A model generated the notes under the pieces. It searched no databases and was not told the DNA's origin. It saw only the letters and a program-made list of their open reading frames with translations. Shown here piece by piece: positions 1 through 6,355 of a stretch of 8,025 bases of DNA (position 1 is its first letter; the number at the start of each line of letters is the position of its first letter). Source of the DNA: Gammaproteobacteria bacterium. GTDB lineage: Bacteria > Pseudomonadota > Gammaproteobacteria > Pseudomonadales > Pseudomonadaceae. The stretch is from positions 1-8,025 of the forward strand of contig JAAZCO010000125.1 of the NCBI GenBank assembly GCA_012513235.1. Reading direction: 5' to 3'. The position numbers and the translations under genes were made by a program.

Positions 1-425
1 TCATAGGTAATATAGGGCGCAGCACTTTTCATATCATGAATAGCGACGTTGTCAGCTTGATAGATGGTTTGTGCGCCGCAAGCCTTGCGCGCATTCATCA
101 AGTCACGGGTGACCTCGGTTTGTCCGTAAACAACGACGGTCTTACCACCAGTGAGCTCTTTTAAGTCGATGTGTTCAAGGCGGCCACCAATGGCCAGCTC
201 AAATCCGTCATGGATTAAACCTTCTTTTTCCATGCGCTCGCTGACACCTGCTTCACGCAGTAAGTCAGCGGTGCCTTGCTCCAAGACACCGGCACGGATA
301 CGGCCAAGAATATACTCAGGTGTTTGGCGCTCAATAATAATGTTGTCAATGCCTGCTTTGTGTAAAAGCTGGCCTAATAAAAGTCCGGAAGGACCTGCAC
401 CCACAATGGCAATTTTGGTTTTCAT
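1..425 (-). CDS. pobA: 4-hydroxybenzoate 3-monooxygenase, N-terminal part (runs off the left edge)
   Basis: Flavoprotein hydroxylase that converts 4-hydroxybenzoate to protocatechuate with NADPH and O2 in the cytoplasm; it feeds the pca genes on the same strand. About 141 of the usual ~390 residues are present. The protein starts MKTKIAIVGAGPSGL, with the FAD-binding GxGxxG motif at residues 9-14. The segment ERQTPEYILGRIRAGVLEQG (32-51) matches the characteristic PobA region, including the Arg at 44. Gln34 and Tyr38 in this helix are, from work on the Pseudomonas enzyme, associated with preference for NADPH. GGKTVVVYGQTEVTRDLM further on is also typical. The start at 425 has a TGGAG ribosome site 6-10 nt upstream. 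It is divergent from the AraC-type regulator gene, the usual arrangement for a pobA controlled by its neighbour. No frameshift is visible. Identification is near certain; the C-terminal substrate domain is outside the window. Confidence 0.97.
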   Translation of the reverse strand, partial: MKTKIAIVGAGPSGLLLGQLLHKAGIDNIIIERQTPEYILGRIRAGVLEQGTADLLREAGVSERMEKEGLIHDGFELAIGGRLEHIDLKELTGGKTVVVYGQTEVTRDLMNARKACGAQTIYQADNVAIHDMKSAAPYITY

Positions 426-435
426 GTTTTTCTCC

Positions 436-453
436 ATGACATATCTTTGTCAT
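436..453. promoter_or_regulatory. Inverted repeat just upstream of the pobA ribosome site, candidate operator
   Basis: ATGACA (436-441) and TGTCAT (448-453) form a perfect 6-bp dyad around a 6-bp AT-rich centre. It lies immediately before the pobA Shine-Dalgarno sequence in the pobA-regulator intergenic region. It could be an operator for the divergent AraC-type protein or another regulator, or a weak 5'-leader hairpin. AraC-family sites are more often direct repeats, so the assignment to that protein is only a guess. Confidence 0.3.
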
Positions 454-518
454 ATGATGTTTTTACTGCCTTGTATTTTTCATTAGATTCAAGAGAACAA
501 ACATGGATTAAAGCGAGT

Positions 519-524
519 TATAAT
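519..524 (+). promoter_or_regulatory. Candidate -10 box of the AraC-type regulator gene
   Basis: A perfect TATAAT hexamer lies 39 nt before the GTG start of the regulator gene, which would give a leader of about 30 nt. No recognisable -35 hexamer sits 16-18 bp upstream (the bases there read roughly AACAAA), and there is no TGn extension. It would therefore be a weak or activator-dependent promoter if real. Confidence 0.4.
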
Positions 525-563
525 TGGACTTTTCATAAGCTTGCGTTATTGAGGATAATCCCC

Positions 564-1448
564 GTGGCTGAAATACCTATTTTTAAGCTTTATGGTGAAA
601 AATCGCATTGGCGCACACCCGACTTATTGCATTATGAGTCCATCGCTTCACGCAGTAGTTTGCATGGCTGGGAGATTAAGCCGCATCGACACAGCGATTT
701 ATATCAGTTGTTTTATGTACAACAAGGGCATGTAGAGCTCAATATTGAAGGGGAAGTGAGCACTTACAATGACGGAGTGTTGCAGTGGGTCACACCTTTG
801 TGTGTGCATGGTTTTCGGTTTTCCAGTGATGTGCGCGGTTGCGTACTTACGATTGCTTCGCCAGTGGTTTCAAGCTTTGAGAAAAGAATCAATAATTCAT
901 TAGTCTCAAATGCCGTAGCAGTCAATTTAGATGTAGGGCGTGATCGACCGTTTTTGGACTATTTGTTCGACTCGTTAGCGCAAGAGTTTAACAGCGCGCA
1001 CCCTGCACGCGAACTCGCGCTGGAATCCTGGGTGACGATTTTATTGACCTGGTTACAGCGGCGTAATACTGAGCAAAGCAGCACGGCTGATTTTCGTAGT
1101 AAGGGACATATGTATTTTTCGCGCTTTGCCAATTTAGTGGAAATGCATTACCACGAACAATGGTCGGTGCAACAGTATGCGCACCTGTTGGGCGTTTCTG
1201 GGGTGCGTTTAAATGCCATTTGCCATGAAATGTGCCAGCAAACAGCGCTGCAAGTTATTCATCAGCGTTTATTGCTGGAGGCCAAACGTAGTTTGTTATA
1301 TACGGTGATGACTGTCGCTAATATTTCAGACCGCTTGGGCTTTAGTGAGCAGGCGTATTTTTCACGTTTTTTTAAGCGTTTAACCGGCTCCACACCCAAT
1401 GCATTTAGGCAGGCGGGGATCAGTCAGTTGGGTGATGGGCAGGAGTAA
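564..1448 (+). CDS. AraC/XylS-family transcriptional regulator, probable activator of pobA
   Basis: DNA-binding regulator of 294 residues, likely sensing 4-hydroxybenzoate and activating the divergent pobA. The N-terminal half looks like an AraC cupin sensor domain, with His41 and His43 in KPHRHSDLYQLFYVQQG (39-55). The C-terminal ~90 residues carry the two helix-turn-helix units: the first around QYAHLLGVSGVRLNAICHEM, the second around VANISDRLGFSEQAYFSRFF, followed by the family signature FKRLTGSTPNAFR. I chose the GTG at 564 because GAGGAT lies 7 nt upstream and the family's N-terminus begins near here. An in-frame ATG at 447 would add 39 residues with no ribosome site and would place the start inside the pobA promoter. 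AraC-type pobA regulators are known from Pseudomonas (PobC) and Azotobacter (PobR). Family call is very secure; the pobA target rests on position. Confidence 0.92.
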   Translation: MAEIPIFKLYGEKSHWRTPDLLHYESIASRSSLHGWEIKPHRHSDLYQLFYVQQGHVELNIEGEVSTYNDGVLQWVTPLCVHGFRFSSDVRGCVLTIASPVVSSFEKRINNSLVSNAVAVNLDVGRDRPFLDYLFDSLAQEFNSAHPARELALESWVTILLTWLQRRNTEQSSTADFRSKGHMYFSRFANLVEMHYHEQWSVQQYAHLLGVSGVRLNAICHEMCQQTALQVIHQRLLLEAKRSLLYTVMTVANISDRLGFSEQAYFSRFFKRLTGSTPNAFRQAGISQLGDGQE

Positions 1449-1469
1449 GCATGGGAATATCAGCACTGA

Positions 1470-1497
1470 AGCTGGGCAGGTGCTGACCGGCCCAGCT
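1470..1497. terminator. Stem-loop between convergent genes, candidate bidirectional terminator
   Basis: AGCTGGGC (1470-1477) and GCCCAGCT (1490-1497) form a perfect, GC-rich 8-bp stem with a 12-nt loop. It sits in the 58-bp gap between the stop of the AraC-type gene and the stop of the convergent outer-membrane protein gene. A competing pairing exists (CAGCAC 1461-1466 with GTGCTG 1480-1485). Neither side has a run of T, so intrinsic termination is uncertain; position is the main support. Confidence 0.45.
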
Positions 1498-1506
1498 GAG
1501 GATGCA

Positions 1507-2421
1507 TTAAAATGCTTTAGTAAATTGCAGACGGAAGATGTCACCTTCAGTGCTGTTTTTGGTTTTGTACTCGTTGAGGTAAGCGGCTTTCATGCCAAAG
1601 CCTAAGTTGCCCCAGAAATAACCAGTCTCAACGCCCACAGCGTGCTTTTCTATTTTTGCATTGCTTTGCGTTTGGTTGTTTTCGAGTTGCCAGCCGTCGT
1701 AACCAATTACACCCAACTCAATACCGTTATCCAAACGCTTGCCCGCAGCCCACTCAACTAAAAAACTATCGCCTTGATCGAGGCCTTTTTTATTGCCGTT
1801 AATTTCGTAACGGGATAGGGCAGACAACGACCAGCTTTTAGGTGCGTCGAGATAGTAAGTGCCGCCTAAGGTGAACATCAAACTCTTGTAGCCTAAACCC
1901 GGTGATGCAGGTTTTGAGGTGCTGCCGGTATCAAACCACATGCCTGCAGCAAATACGCTATCCCATTGTTGTCCGTGCCAACCCAGAATCACTGGGCCTA
2001 GAAAAATATCGCCCACGCCTGATTTAGAGCTGTCCACGCCCGCGGCTTTAAAATCCAGCGAAGTGTGCTGCATCGGCACAATGGCTTCAAAGGCATAATC
2101 AGCGCCTAAAAACTTCTTCTCGGTCACACGAATAAAACGATGCGCTAGCGCTGTGACTTTGCCCTTGTTGCTACCCGGTACTGACTTGCCTTTATCAGTG
2201 GTGAGCTTATCAATATCGTAATGCACCAAATAACCACGGTAGTAATTACCCGGAGGGGGTAAAGACGGGCCGCCCATACCTTCAATGCCAGGTACATAGT
2301 GACCATTGACAGCCAGTGCAGTTGGGCTGACCAGTACGCTGGCAGCGAGCACCGCGCAGGTGCAGGCTAAGGCTAGGCTGCTTTTTTTCAATAGGGTTGC
2401 AGGCATTGTCTTAGGGTTCAT
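1507..2421 (-). CDS. Outer-membrane protein of the COG4313/SphA (phenol meta-pathway, PF13557-like) type, putative aromatic-uptake channel
   Basis: Predicted beta-barrel outer-membrane protein of 304 residues. Residues 1-37 look like a signal peptide: a basic start with Lys12-Lys13, a hydrophobic core, and ALA as the cleavage site before Val38. The mature part has alternating polar/aromatic strands (for example WSLSALSRYEINGN and HAVGVETGYFWGN). The protein ends in Phe (LQFTKAF), as barrel substrates of the Bam complex do. The N-terminal HYVPGIEGMGGPSLPPPG followed by YYRGYLVHYD is typical of proteins labelled phenol meta-pathway transporter, which often sit beside aromatic-degradation genes. 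A role in letting the aromatic acid across the outer membrane is inferred from that context; no substrate is proven. The start has AGGAG 6 nt upstream. It lies 188 bp after the AEC carrier gene, room enough for its own promoter. Confidence 0.82.
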   Translation of the reverse strand: MNPKTMPATLLKKSSLALACTCAVLAASVLVSPTALAVNGHYVPGIEGMGGPSLPPPGNYYRGYLVHYDIDKLTTDKGKSVPGSNKGKVTALAHRFIRVTEKKFLGADYAFEAIVPMQHTSLDFKAAGVDSSKSGVGDIFLGPVILGWHGQQWDSVFAAGMWFDTGSTSKPASPGLGYKSLMFTLGGTYYLDAPKSWSLSALSRYEINGNKKGLDQGDSFLVEWAAGKRLDNGIELGVIGYDGWQLENNQTQSNAKIEKHAVGVETGYFWGNLGFGMKAAYLNEYKTKNSTEGDIFRLQFTKAF

Positions 2422-2473
2422 GTGTTTCTCCTGAGTATTCTTATAATTGTCAGTCTATGTACTAGCTAATGGG

Positions 2474-2513
2474 TGACCTAATGAGAAGCGATAGCTTTCA
2501 TGGGCTTAGGTCA
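2474..2513. repeat. Widely spaced perfect inverted repeat upstream of the outer-membrane protein gene, candidate operator pair
   Basis: TGACCTAA (2474-2481) and TTAGGTCA (2506-2513) are perfect 8-bp complements with centres 32 bp apart, about three helical turns. They lie in the leader or promoter region of the outer-membrane protein gene. A related but imperfect stretch (AGGTCTAAG) occurs near 2554-2562. A weak -10-like TATATT (minus strand, 2516-2521) sits right beside the distal half. The spacing suits two regulator dimers on one DNA face better than an RNA hairpin. Confidence 0.35.
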
Positions 2514-2562
2514 TAAATATAGAACAAGCGACTTCAGAGTCATAATGAATAGTCAGGTCTAA

Positions 2563-2590
2563 GCTATATCGTTTTCGATATGAGTATAGC
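2563..2590. repeat. Nested AT-rich inverted repeats after the AEC carrier gene
   Basis: ATATCG (2566-2571) and CGATAT (2576-2581) flank a 4-nt centre, and an outer pair GCTATA (2563-2568) and TATAGC (2585-2590) overlaps them. The block begins about 20 nt past the stop of the AEC gene. It could be a weak transcript end or an operator for the outer-membrane protein gene; no T-run follows on the minus strand, so a simple terminator is unlikely. Confidence 0.3.
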
Positions 2591-2609
2591 TATAAGTCAT
2601 AGGGTGAAA

Positions 2610-3548
2610 TCATGCCTGTATAAATATCAAAATAGCTGAAATGGTAAAAAACGCGCAAATGGTTGCCAGCATTAAAGTGCTAGTTGCAAAGTTTCGATAG
2701 CCATATTGACTACCGAAAATAGGGTAAATACTCATCATGGGCATAGCGGCTAACAGCACTGCAGCCAGCTGTAAATCAGGATTGAAGGGAGGGAGCAGCC
2801 AAATCAAGAGTGCCACCATCAGTGGGTGGGCGATCAGTTTGCCAAGCAGCATCGGGGCGATGCCACCAAGCTTGCCGCGCATGGGGCTGTCAACCAAAGA
2901 AGCACCAATCATAAATAGTGCAATGGTTGCCGATGAGCGACCAAGCATCTCTAAAGTGATATTGATGGGATCAGGTAGCGAGACATCCAAAGCAGAAATG
3001 AGCATACCCGCGATAATAGCAATGAGTAGCGGGTTGCTCAGCATACGTTTGTGCAGGTCAATTAAGACACGGCCCAATGAGGTCCCCGTACCGCGCGAGG
3101 AGTTGTATTCCAGTAAGGCGATGCACAGCGGAATAATTAAGATGGTTTCGACCAACAAGGCCATGGAAAAGGCTTGCGCTGCAGTGCCACCGACCACTTG
3201 CAGCAGCACTGGAAAACCAAAGTAGGGCGTATTGGACATCGACACGCCCATGGCCTTGAGCGATGCAAGTACGGGCTCGTTTTTAAACACTTTCAGGCTG
3301 ATCAGTAAGCCTAAACCCAGCATGAGTAATGAGCCCAAGCCATAGGCAAAAATAAAGCTAAAGTCGAGCACCTGATCAAATTCCATGGAACTCAAGGTAT
3401 GTAGAATCAAGCCCGGCATGGCGAAGTACAGCACAAATCGCCCCAAACCCGGAATGGCCTCATAAGGCAAAATTCGCCAGCGCACAGCGAGATAACCCAG
3501 AGCAATCAGTAAAAAAATAGGTGTAGTGATTGAAACAATAGCTAACAT
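2610..3548 (-). CDS. AEC-family (auxin efflux carrier) inner-membrane transporter
   Basis: Integral membrane carrier of 312 residues, the usual size for bacterial AEC proteins, with about ten hydrophobic segments in two halves. The first spans roughly residues 3-22 (IVSITTPIFLLIALGYLAV). Family hallmarks are SNTPYFGFP (105-113), SNPLL (171-175), the LFMIGASLVD segment (211-220) and AAMPMMSIYPIFG (267-279) with its helix-breaking prolines. Bacterial members move organic acids such as malate or malonate, and direction cannot be read from sequence. It follows pcaB by 121 bp on the same strand, so it probably carries an aromatic acid or pathway intermediate; canonical pca loci use MFS carriers (PcaK, PcaT) instead. 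I chose the ATG at 3548, with a weak AAAGAG 6 nt upstream; extending to a TTG at 3596 would add a charged 16-residue tail before the first membrane segment. Confidence 0.88.
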   Translation of the reverse strand: MLAIVSITTPIFLLIALGYLAVRWRILPYEAIPGLGRFVLYFAMPGLILHTLSSMEFDQVLDFSFIFAYGLGSLLMLGLGLLISLKVFKNEPVLASLKAMGVSMSNTPYFGFPVLLQVVGGTAAQAFSMALLVETILIIPLCIALLEYNSSRGTGTSLGRVLIDLHKRMLSNPLLIAIIAGMLISALDVSLPDPINITLEMLGRSSATIALFMIGASLVDSPMRGKLGGIAPMLLGKLIAHPLMVALLIWLLPPFNPDLQLAAVLLAAMPMMSIYPIFGSQYGYRNFATSTLMLATICAFFTISAILIFIQA

Positions 3549-3560
3549 GTCAGGCTCTTT

Positions 3561-3579
3561 GCTCAGCTTAGAGCTGAGC
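3561..3579. promoter_or_regulatory. Perfect hairpin abutting the ribosome site of the AEC carrier gene
   Basis: GCTCAGCT (3561-3568) and AGCTGAGC (3572-3579) form an 8-bp stem with a 3-nt loop (7 bp with a 5-nt loop is the likelier fold). In the mRNA it ends directly before the AAAGAG ribosome site, 12 nt ahead of the ATG. It could tune translation, protect a processed 5' end, or be a protein-binding dyad. No T-run follows, so it is not a terminator. Confidence 0.4.
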
Positions 3580-3625
3580 GTGTTGAGTGAGTTCAAGTGG
3601 GTGCAGTTGTGTGTGGGTGAGGCCT

Positions 3626-3660
3626 GCTGAAACCGGGTACTGCATTAGTTGGGTTTCAGC
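3626..3660. terminator. Stem-loop just after pcaB, candidate transcript-end or processing hairpin
   Basis: GCTGAAACC (3626-3634) and GGTTTCAGC (3652-3660) are perfect 9-bp complements around a 17-nt loop, starting 9 nt past the pcaB stop on the minus strand. The following minus-strand bases (AGGCCTCACCC) are not T-rich, so this is not a textbook intrinsic terminator. A 3'-end stabilising or partial-termination hairpin separating pcaB from the carrier gene is the more cautious reading. Confidence 0.4.
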
Positions 3661-3669
3661 GCTAAAGTC

Positions 3670-4998
3670 TTAGGCTGTACGGGCGGCGAGTAAGATATCA
3701 TCCAGCCAGTTTTGTGTGGCACCACCGGCCAAGAGGCGTTGTTGCAGTTGGGCCAAATTCAGTTCAATCCCGCTGTGTTCGTGAATCAATTCGAGTAAGT
3801 GGCGCTCACCACTGAGTGCTTGTAAACACGCATCTTTCACTAAGGCACTGGCTTGATCGCGCGGCATACTGTCCGCCAAAGCGAAAGTCGCGGCTTCGGC
3901 ATAAATCACTCCATTATATAAGCCAAGATTGGCTTGCATTTTTTCGGTATTAACTTGGAAGTGAGCCAGCGCATCGCTGCTGTGATGCAGTGCTACAGCA
4001 GTAGCCATCAGCATGCTAGGTAACACCAACCACTCTAATGTCCAAGCACTACCACTGCGCTCATGCTCATGCAGCATGGCTTGGTGCATTTGCCCAACTT
4101 GCCCAGCATTATGACGGGCGAGCGTGACTAACAGTTCGGCACTGACCGGATTGCATTTTTGCGGCATGGTAGATGAGCCGCCACCATTGGTAAAGGTCAC
4201 TTCACCCACTTCTGTTTGCCCCAGCAGCAACCAATCTTGGCCCATTTTACCCAGCAGCCCTGTGGTCATCGCCAACCAATTGGCCAGTTCCACAATGCTG
4301 TCGCGTTGCGTGTGCCAGTTTTGGCCCACAGCTAAATCAAGACGCTGCGCTAGAGCTGCAGTAATAGCTACAGCGTGATCTTGCATGGCGGATAAAGTAC
4401 CCACCGCACCAGCTAATTGCAGCTTCAGTAAGCGCGGTTTGAGCTCTGTTAGGCGTTGTTGCTGGCGTAATAAAGGCGCCAGCCAATTGGCAACTTTTAA
4501 GCCAAAACACATCGGCACTGCTTGCTGGGTACGCGTACGTCCTGCGGTTAGGGTGTTGCGGTGTGCGCTAGCCAATTCCACAAGCTGCCCAATCACTTGG
4601 TTTAAGCGGGTGGTATAAAGCGTGAGTAGTTCACGGCAATTGAGTACTAAAGCGGTATCGACAATATCTTGGCTGGTAGCACCAAAGTGCACCCAGCGAG
4701 CATATTCTTTGGGGAGTGCATGTTTTAATGCCTGCACCAGCGCAGGAACCGGTACACCTGCCGTGCCGGTATCGGCGGCTAAAGACGTGGCGGTTATCTG
4801 CACAGTGGCGGCGGCCTGAGCAATGGCTTGGGCGGCATCTGCAGGGATTAAACCATTCTCGGCTTGGGCGAGGGCCAGCTGCGCTTCAACCTGCAACATG
4901 GCGCGAATTTGCGCGTCATCACCCAGATAACGGCCTGCCTCTTGATCAGATAACAGGGTGCTGTACAGGGCTGAATCAAAGGGAGAAATCGTCAACAT
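3670..4998 (-). CDS. pcaB: 3-carboxy-cis,cis-muconate cycloisomerase
   Basis: Catalyses lactonisation of beta-carboxy-cis,cis-muconate, the PcaHG product, to gamma-carboxymuconolactone. It belongs to the fumarase/aspartase/argininosuccinate-lyase superfamily. The 442 residues fit the family (about 450 in P. putida). Visible superfamily regions are HFGATSQDIVDTA (104-116), GRTRTQQAVP (153-162) and the mobile catalytic loop signature GGSSTMPQKCNP (273-284), which includes the serine pair thought to supply the base, followed by EHERSGSAWTLEW. The start at 4998 is preferred because GAGGA lies 4-5 nt upstream; an ATG at 5022 would add eight residues without a ribosome site. It is separated from pcaF by 134 bp containing a strong inverted repeat, unlike the tight spacing upstream. 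pcaC and pcaD, often nearby, do not follow it. Other lyases of the superfamily are excluded mainly by the pca context and motif wording. Confidence 0.94.
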   Translation of the reverse strand: MLTISPFDSALYSTLLSDQEAGRYLGDDAQIRAMLQVEAQLALAQAENGLIPADAAQAIAQAAATVQITATSLAADTGTAGVPVPALVQALKHALPKEYARWVHFGATSQDIVDTALVLNCRELLTLYTTRLNQVIGQLVELASAHRNTLTAGRTRTQQAVPMCFGLKVANWLAPLLRQQQRLTELKPRLLKLQLAGAVGTLSAMQDHAVAITAALAQRLDLAVGQNWHTQRDSIVELANWLAMTTGLLGKMGQDWLLLGQTEVGEVTFTNGGGSSTMPQKCNPVSAELLVTLARHNAGQVGQMHQAMLHEHERSGSAWTLEWLVLPSMLMATAVALHHSSDALAHFQVNTEKMQANLGLYNGVIYAEAATFALADSMPRDQASALVKDACLQALSGERHLLELIHEHSGIELNLAQLQQRLLAGGATQNWLDDILLAARTA

Positions 4999-5044
4999 AG
5001 CGTCCTCGCAGTCACTAGACATTAAATTAAAGCTTAAACAACAA

Positions 5045-5098
5045 CACCTTTTTCACCATTGCAGCGGGTTGATCCAGCTCGTAACGATGAAAAAGGTG
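5045..5098. terminator. Perfect 11-bp inverted repeat between pcaF and pcaB, candidate internal terminator or processing hairpin
   Basis: CACCTTTTTCA (5045-5055) and TGAAAAAGGTG (5088-5098) are perfect complements with a 32-nt loop, which itself holds a small dyad (TCGT-A-ACGA at 5079-5087). On the minus strand the stem is followed by TTGTTGTTTAAGC, moderately T-rich, so partial termination after pcaF is possible. The long loop makes it weaker than a classical terminator. It might instead be a regulator site or an mRNA-processing signal that sets pcaB expression apart from pcaIJF. Confidence 0.45.
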
Positions 5099-5132
5099 AG
5101 GGTAGTAGTTGCGTGTCGTGCACACTCAGTAG

Positions 5133-6347
5133 TCAGTCCACTGTATCAACCGCTTCCAATGCAATCGCAATACCTTGTCCCACGCCAATGCACATGCTGG
5201 CTAAAGCATAACGCTTGCCACGACGCTTGAGCTCCAGTGCAGCAGTACCGGCAATGCGTGCGCCGGATGCACCCAGCGGGTGACCTAAAGCAATCGCACC
5301 ACCATTGGGGTTCACGTGTTCTGCATCGTCGGCTAGACCTAAATCACGCAGGCTGGCTAATGCTTGTGAGGCAAAAGCTTCGTTAAGCTCAATCACATCA
5401 AACTGCTCAATGCTCATACCTAGACGCGCACAGAGTTTTTTGCAGGCAGGCGCAGGACCAAAGCCCATAATACGCGGCTCTAAACCTGCAGTGGCACCAC
5501 CCAAAATCTTAGCGATAGGGCGCAAACCGTACTTTTTCACTGCTTCTGCTGAAGCAATAATCAGTGCCGCCGAGCCGTCATTCACCCCTGATGCGTTACC
5601 GGCTGTGACTGAGCCTTTGCCGTCCAAGGCTTTGAGCTTGGTCAGCGCTTCGATGGTTGAGCCCGCTCGTGGGTGCTCATCGGTATCGACCAGCACAGCA
5701 TCACCGCGACGCTGAGGAATAGTCACAGGAACAATTTCTTCAGCAAAGACGCCCGCCGCTTGAGCCTGCTGCGCACGCAGTTGTGAGCGTAAGGCAAAAG
5801 CATCTTGATCGGCACGGCTGATATTAAAATCCAGTGCAACGTTTTCACCGGTTTCTGGCATGGATTCTACGCCATATAGCGCGGCCATTTGCGGGTTCAC
5901 AAAACGCCAGCCAATGGTGGTGTCGTATACCTCATTGCTGCGAGTAAAGGCTGCTGTAGCTTTGGGCATCACAAAGGGGGCGCGACTCATGCTTTCCGTG
6001 CCACCGGCAATAATCACTTGTGCTTCGCCTGCTTTAATCGCACGCGCCGCAGTGATAATCGCATCCATACTCGAACCACACAGGCGGTTGATGGTGGTGC
6101 CGGTCACGCTAACAGGGTAGCCCGCCAGCAAGAGCGACATGCGTGCCACGTTACGGTTGTCTTCACCCGCTTGGTTGGCGCAGCCAAAAATTACATCATC
6201 AATCGCAGCTGGGTCTAAGCCTGGGTTGCGTTCCAGTAAAGCTTTGAGCGGGACTGCGCCCAAATCATCCGCACGCACTGATGACAAAGAACCAGCGTAA
6301 CGACCAATCGGAGTACGAACATAGTCACAAATATAAGCGTTGCTCAT
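5133..6347 (-). CDS. pcaF: 3-oxoadipyl-CoA thiolase (beta-ketoadipyl-CoA thiolase)
   Basis: Cleaves beta-ketoadipyl-CoA with CoA to succinyl-CoA and acetyl-CoA, the last step of the beta-ketoadipate pathway. The 404 residues match the family length (about 400). All thiolase catalytic motifs are intact: nucleophile Cys90 in NRLCGSSMDA, NEAFA at 322-326, His356 in GHPLGASGAR and Cys386 in CIGVGQG. The N-terminus (YICDYVRTPIGRYAGSLS) reads like PcaF/PaaJ rather than a general acetyl-CoA acetyltransferase. Two starts compete. The ATG at 6359 overlaps the pcaJ stop (ATGA) and would add four residues. The ATG at 6347 has GAGGA 5-6 nt upstream and gives the family's usual N-terminus, so I use it. 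It lies 8 nt after pcaJ, consistent with co-translation in one operon. A PaaJ role in phenylacetate breakdown would have the same reaction; the pca neighbours favour PcaF. Confidence 0.95.
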   Translation of the reverse strand: MSNAYICDYVRTPIGRYAGSLSSVRADDLGAVPLKALLERNPGLDPAAIDDVIFGCANQAGEDNRNVARMSLLLAGYPVSVTGTTINRLCGSSMDAIITAARAIKAGEAQVIIAGGTESMSRAPFVMPKATAAFTRSNEVYDTTIGWRFVNPQMAALYGVESMPETGENVALDFNISRADQDAFALRSQLRAQQAQAAGVFAEEIVPVTIPQRRGDAVLVDTDEHPRAGSTIEALTKLKALDGKGSVTAGNASGVNDGSAALIIASAEAVKKYGLRPIAKILGGATAGLEPRIMGFGPAPACKKLCARLGMSIEQFDVIELNEAFASQALASLRDLGLADDAEHVNPNGGAIALGHPLGASGARIAGTAALELKRRGKRYALASMCIGVGQGIAIALEAVDTVD

Positions 6348-6355
6348 AGTATTCC

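Noticed and set aside
447..563. N-terminal extension of the AraC-type regulator from an ATG at 447
   Set aside because: No ribosome site at 447, the added residues do not resemble the family, and the extension would overlap the pobA control region; the GTG at 564 has GAGGAT at good distance.
2362..2421. Possible lipoprotein signal (LALAC, Cys20) in the outer-membrane protein
   Set aside because: The residue three before Cys20 is Ala rather than the usual Leu/Val/Ile, the hydrophobic core continues past the Cys, and a clear ALA cleavage site follows at 35-37.
2440..2445. TATAAG as -10 box of the outer-membrane protein gene
   Set aside because: It is only 18 nt from the ATG, so transcription would start at or within the ribosome site.
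2737..3225. Plus-strand 162-residue open frame opposite the AEC gene
   Set aside because: Low-complexity Ser/Ala/Met wording typical of an antisense shadow of a membrane protein gene; no ribosome site or family resemblance.
5027..5059. A 10-codon minus-strand reading frame (MVKKVLLFKL) upstream of pcaB, resembling a leader peptide
   Set aside because: No Shine-Dalgarno sequence before its ATG and its first half is simply one arm of the inverted repeat; too short to support.
5305..6218. Several plus-strand open frames opposite pcaF
   Set aside because: They mirror the codon pattern of the well-supported thiolase gene and have no recognisable domains.
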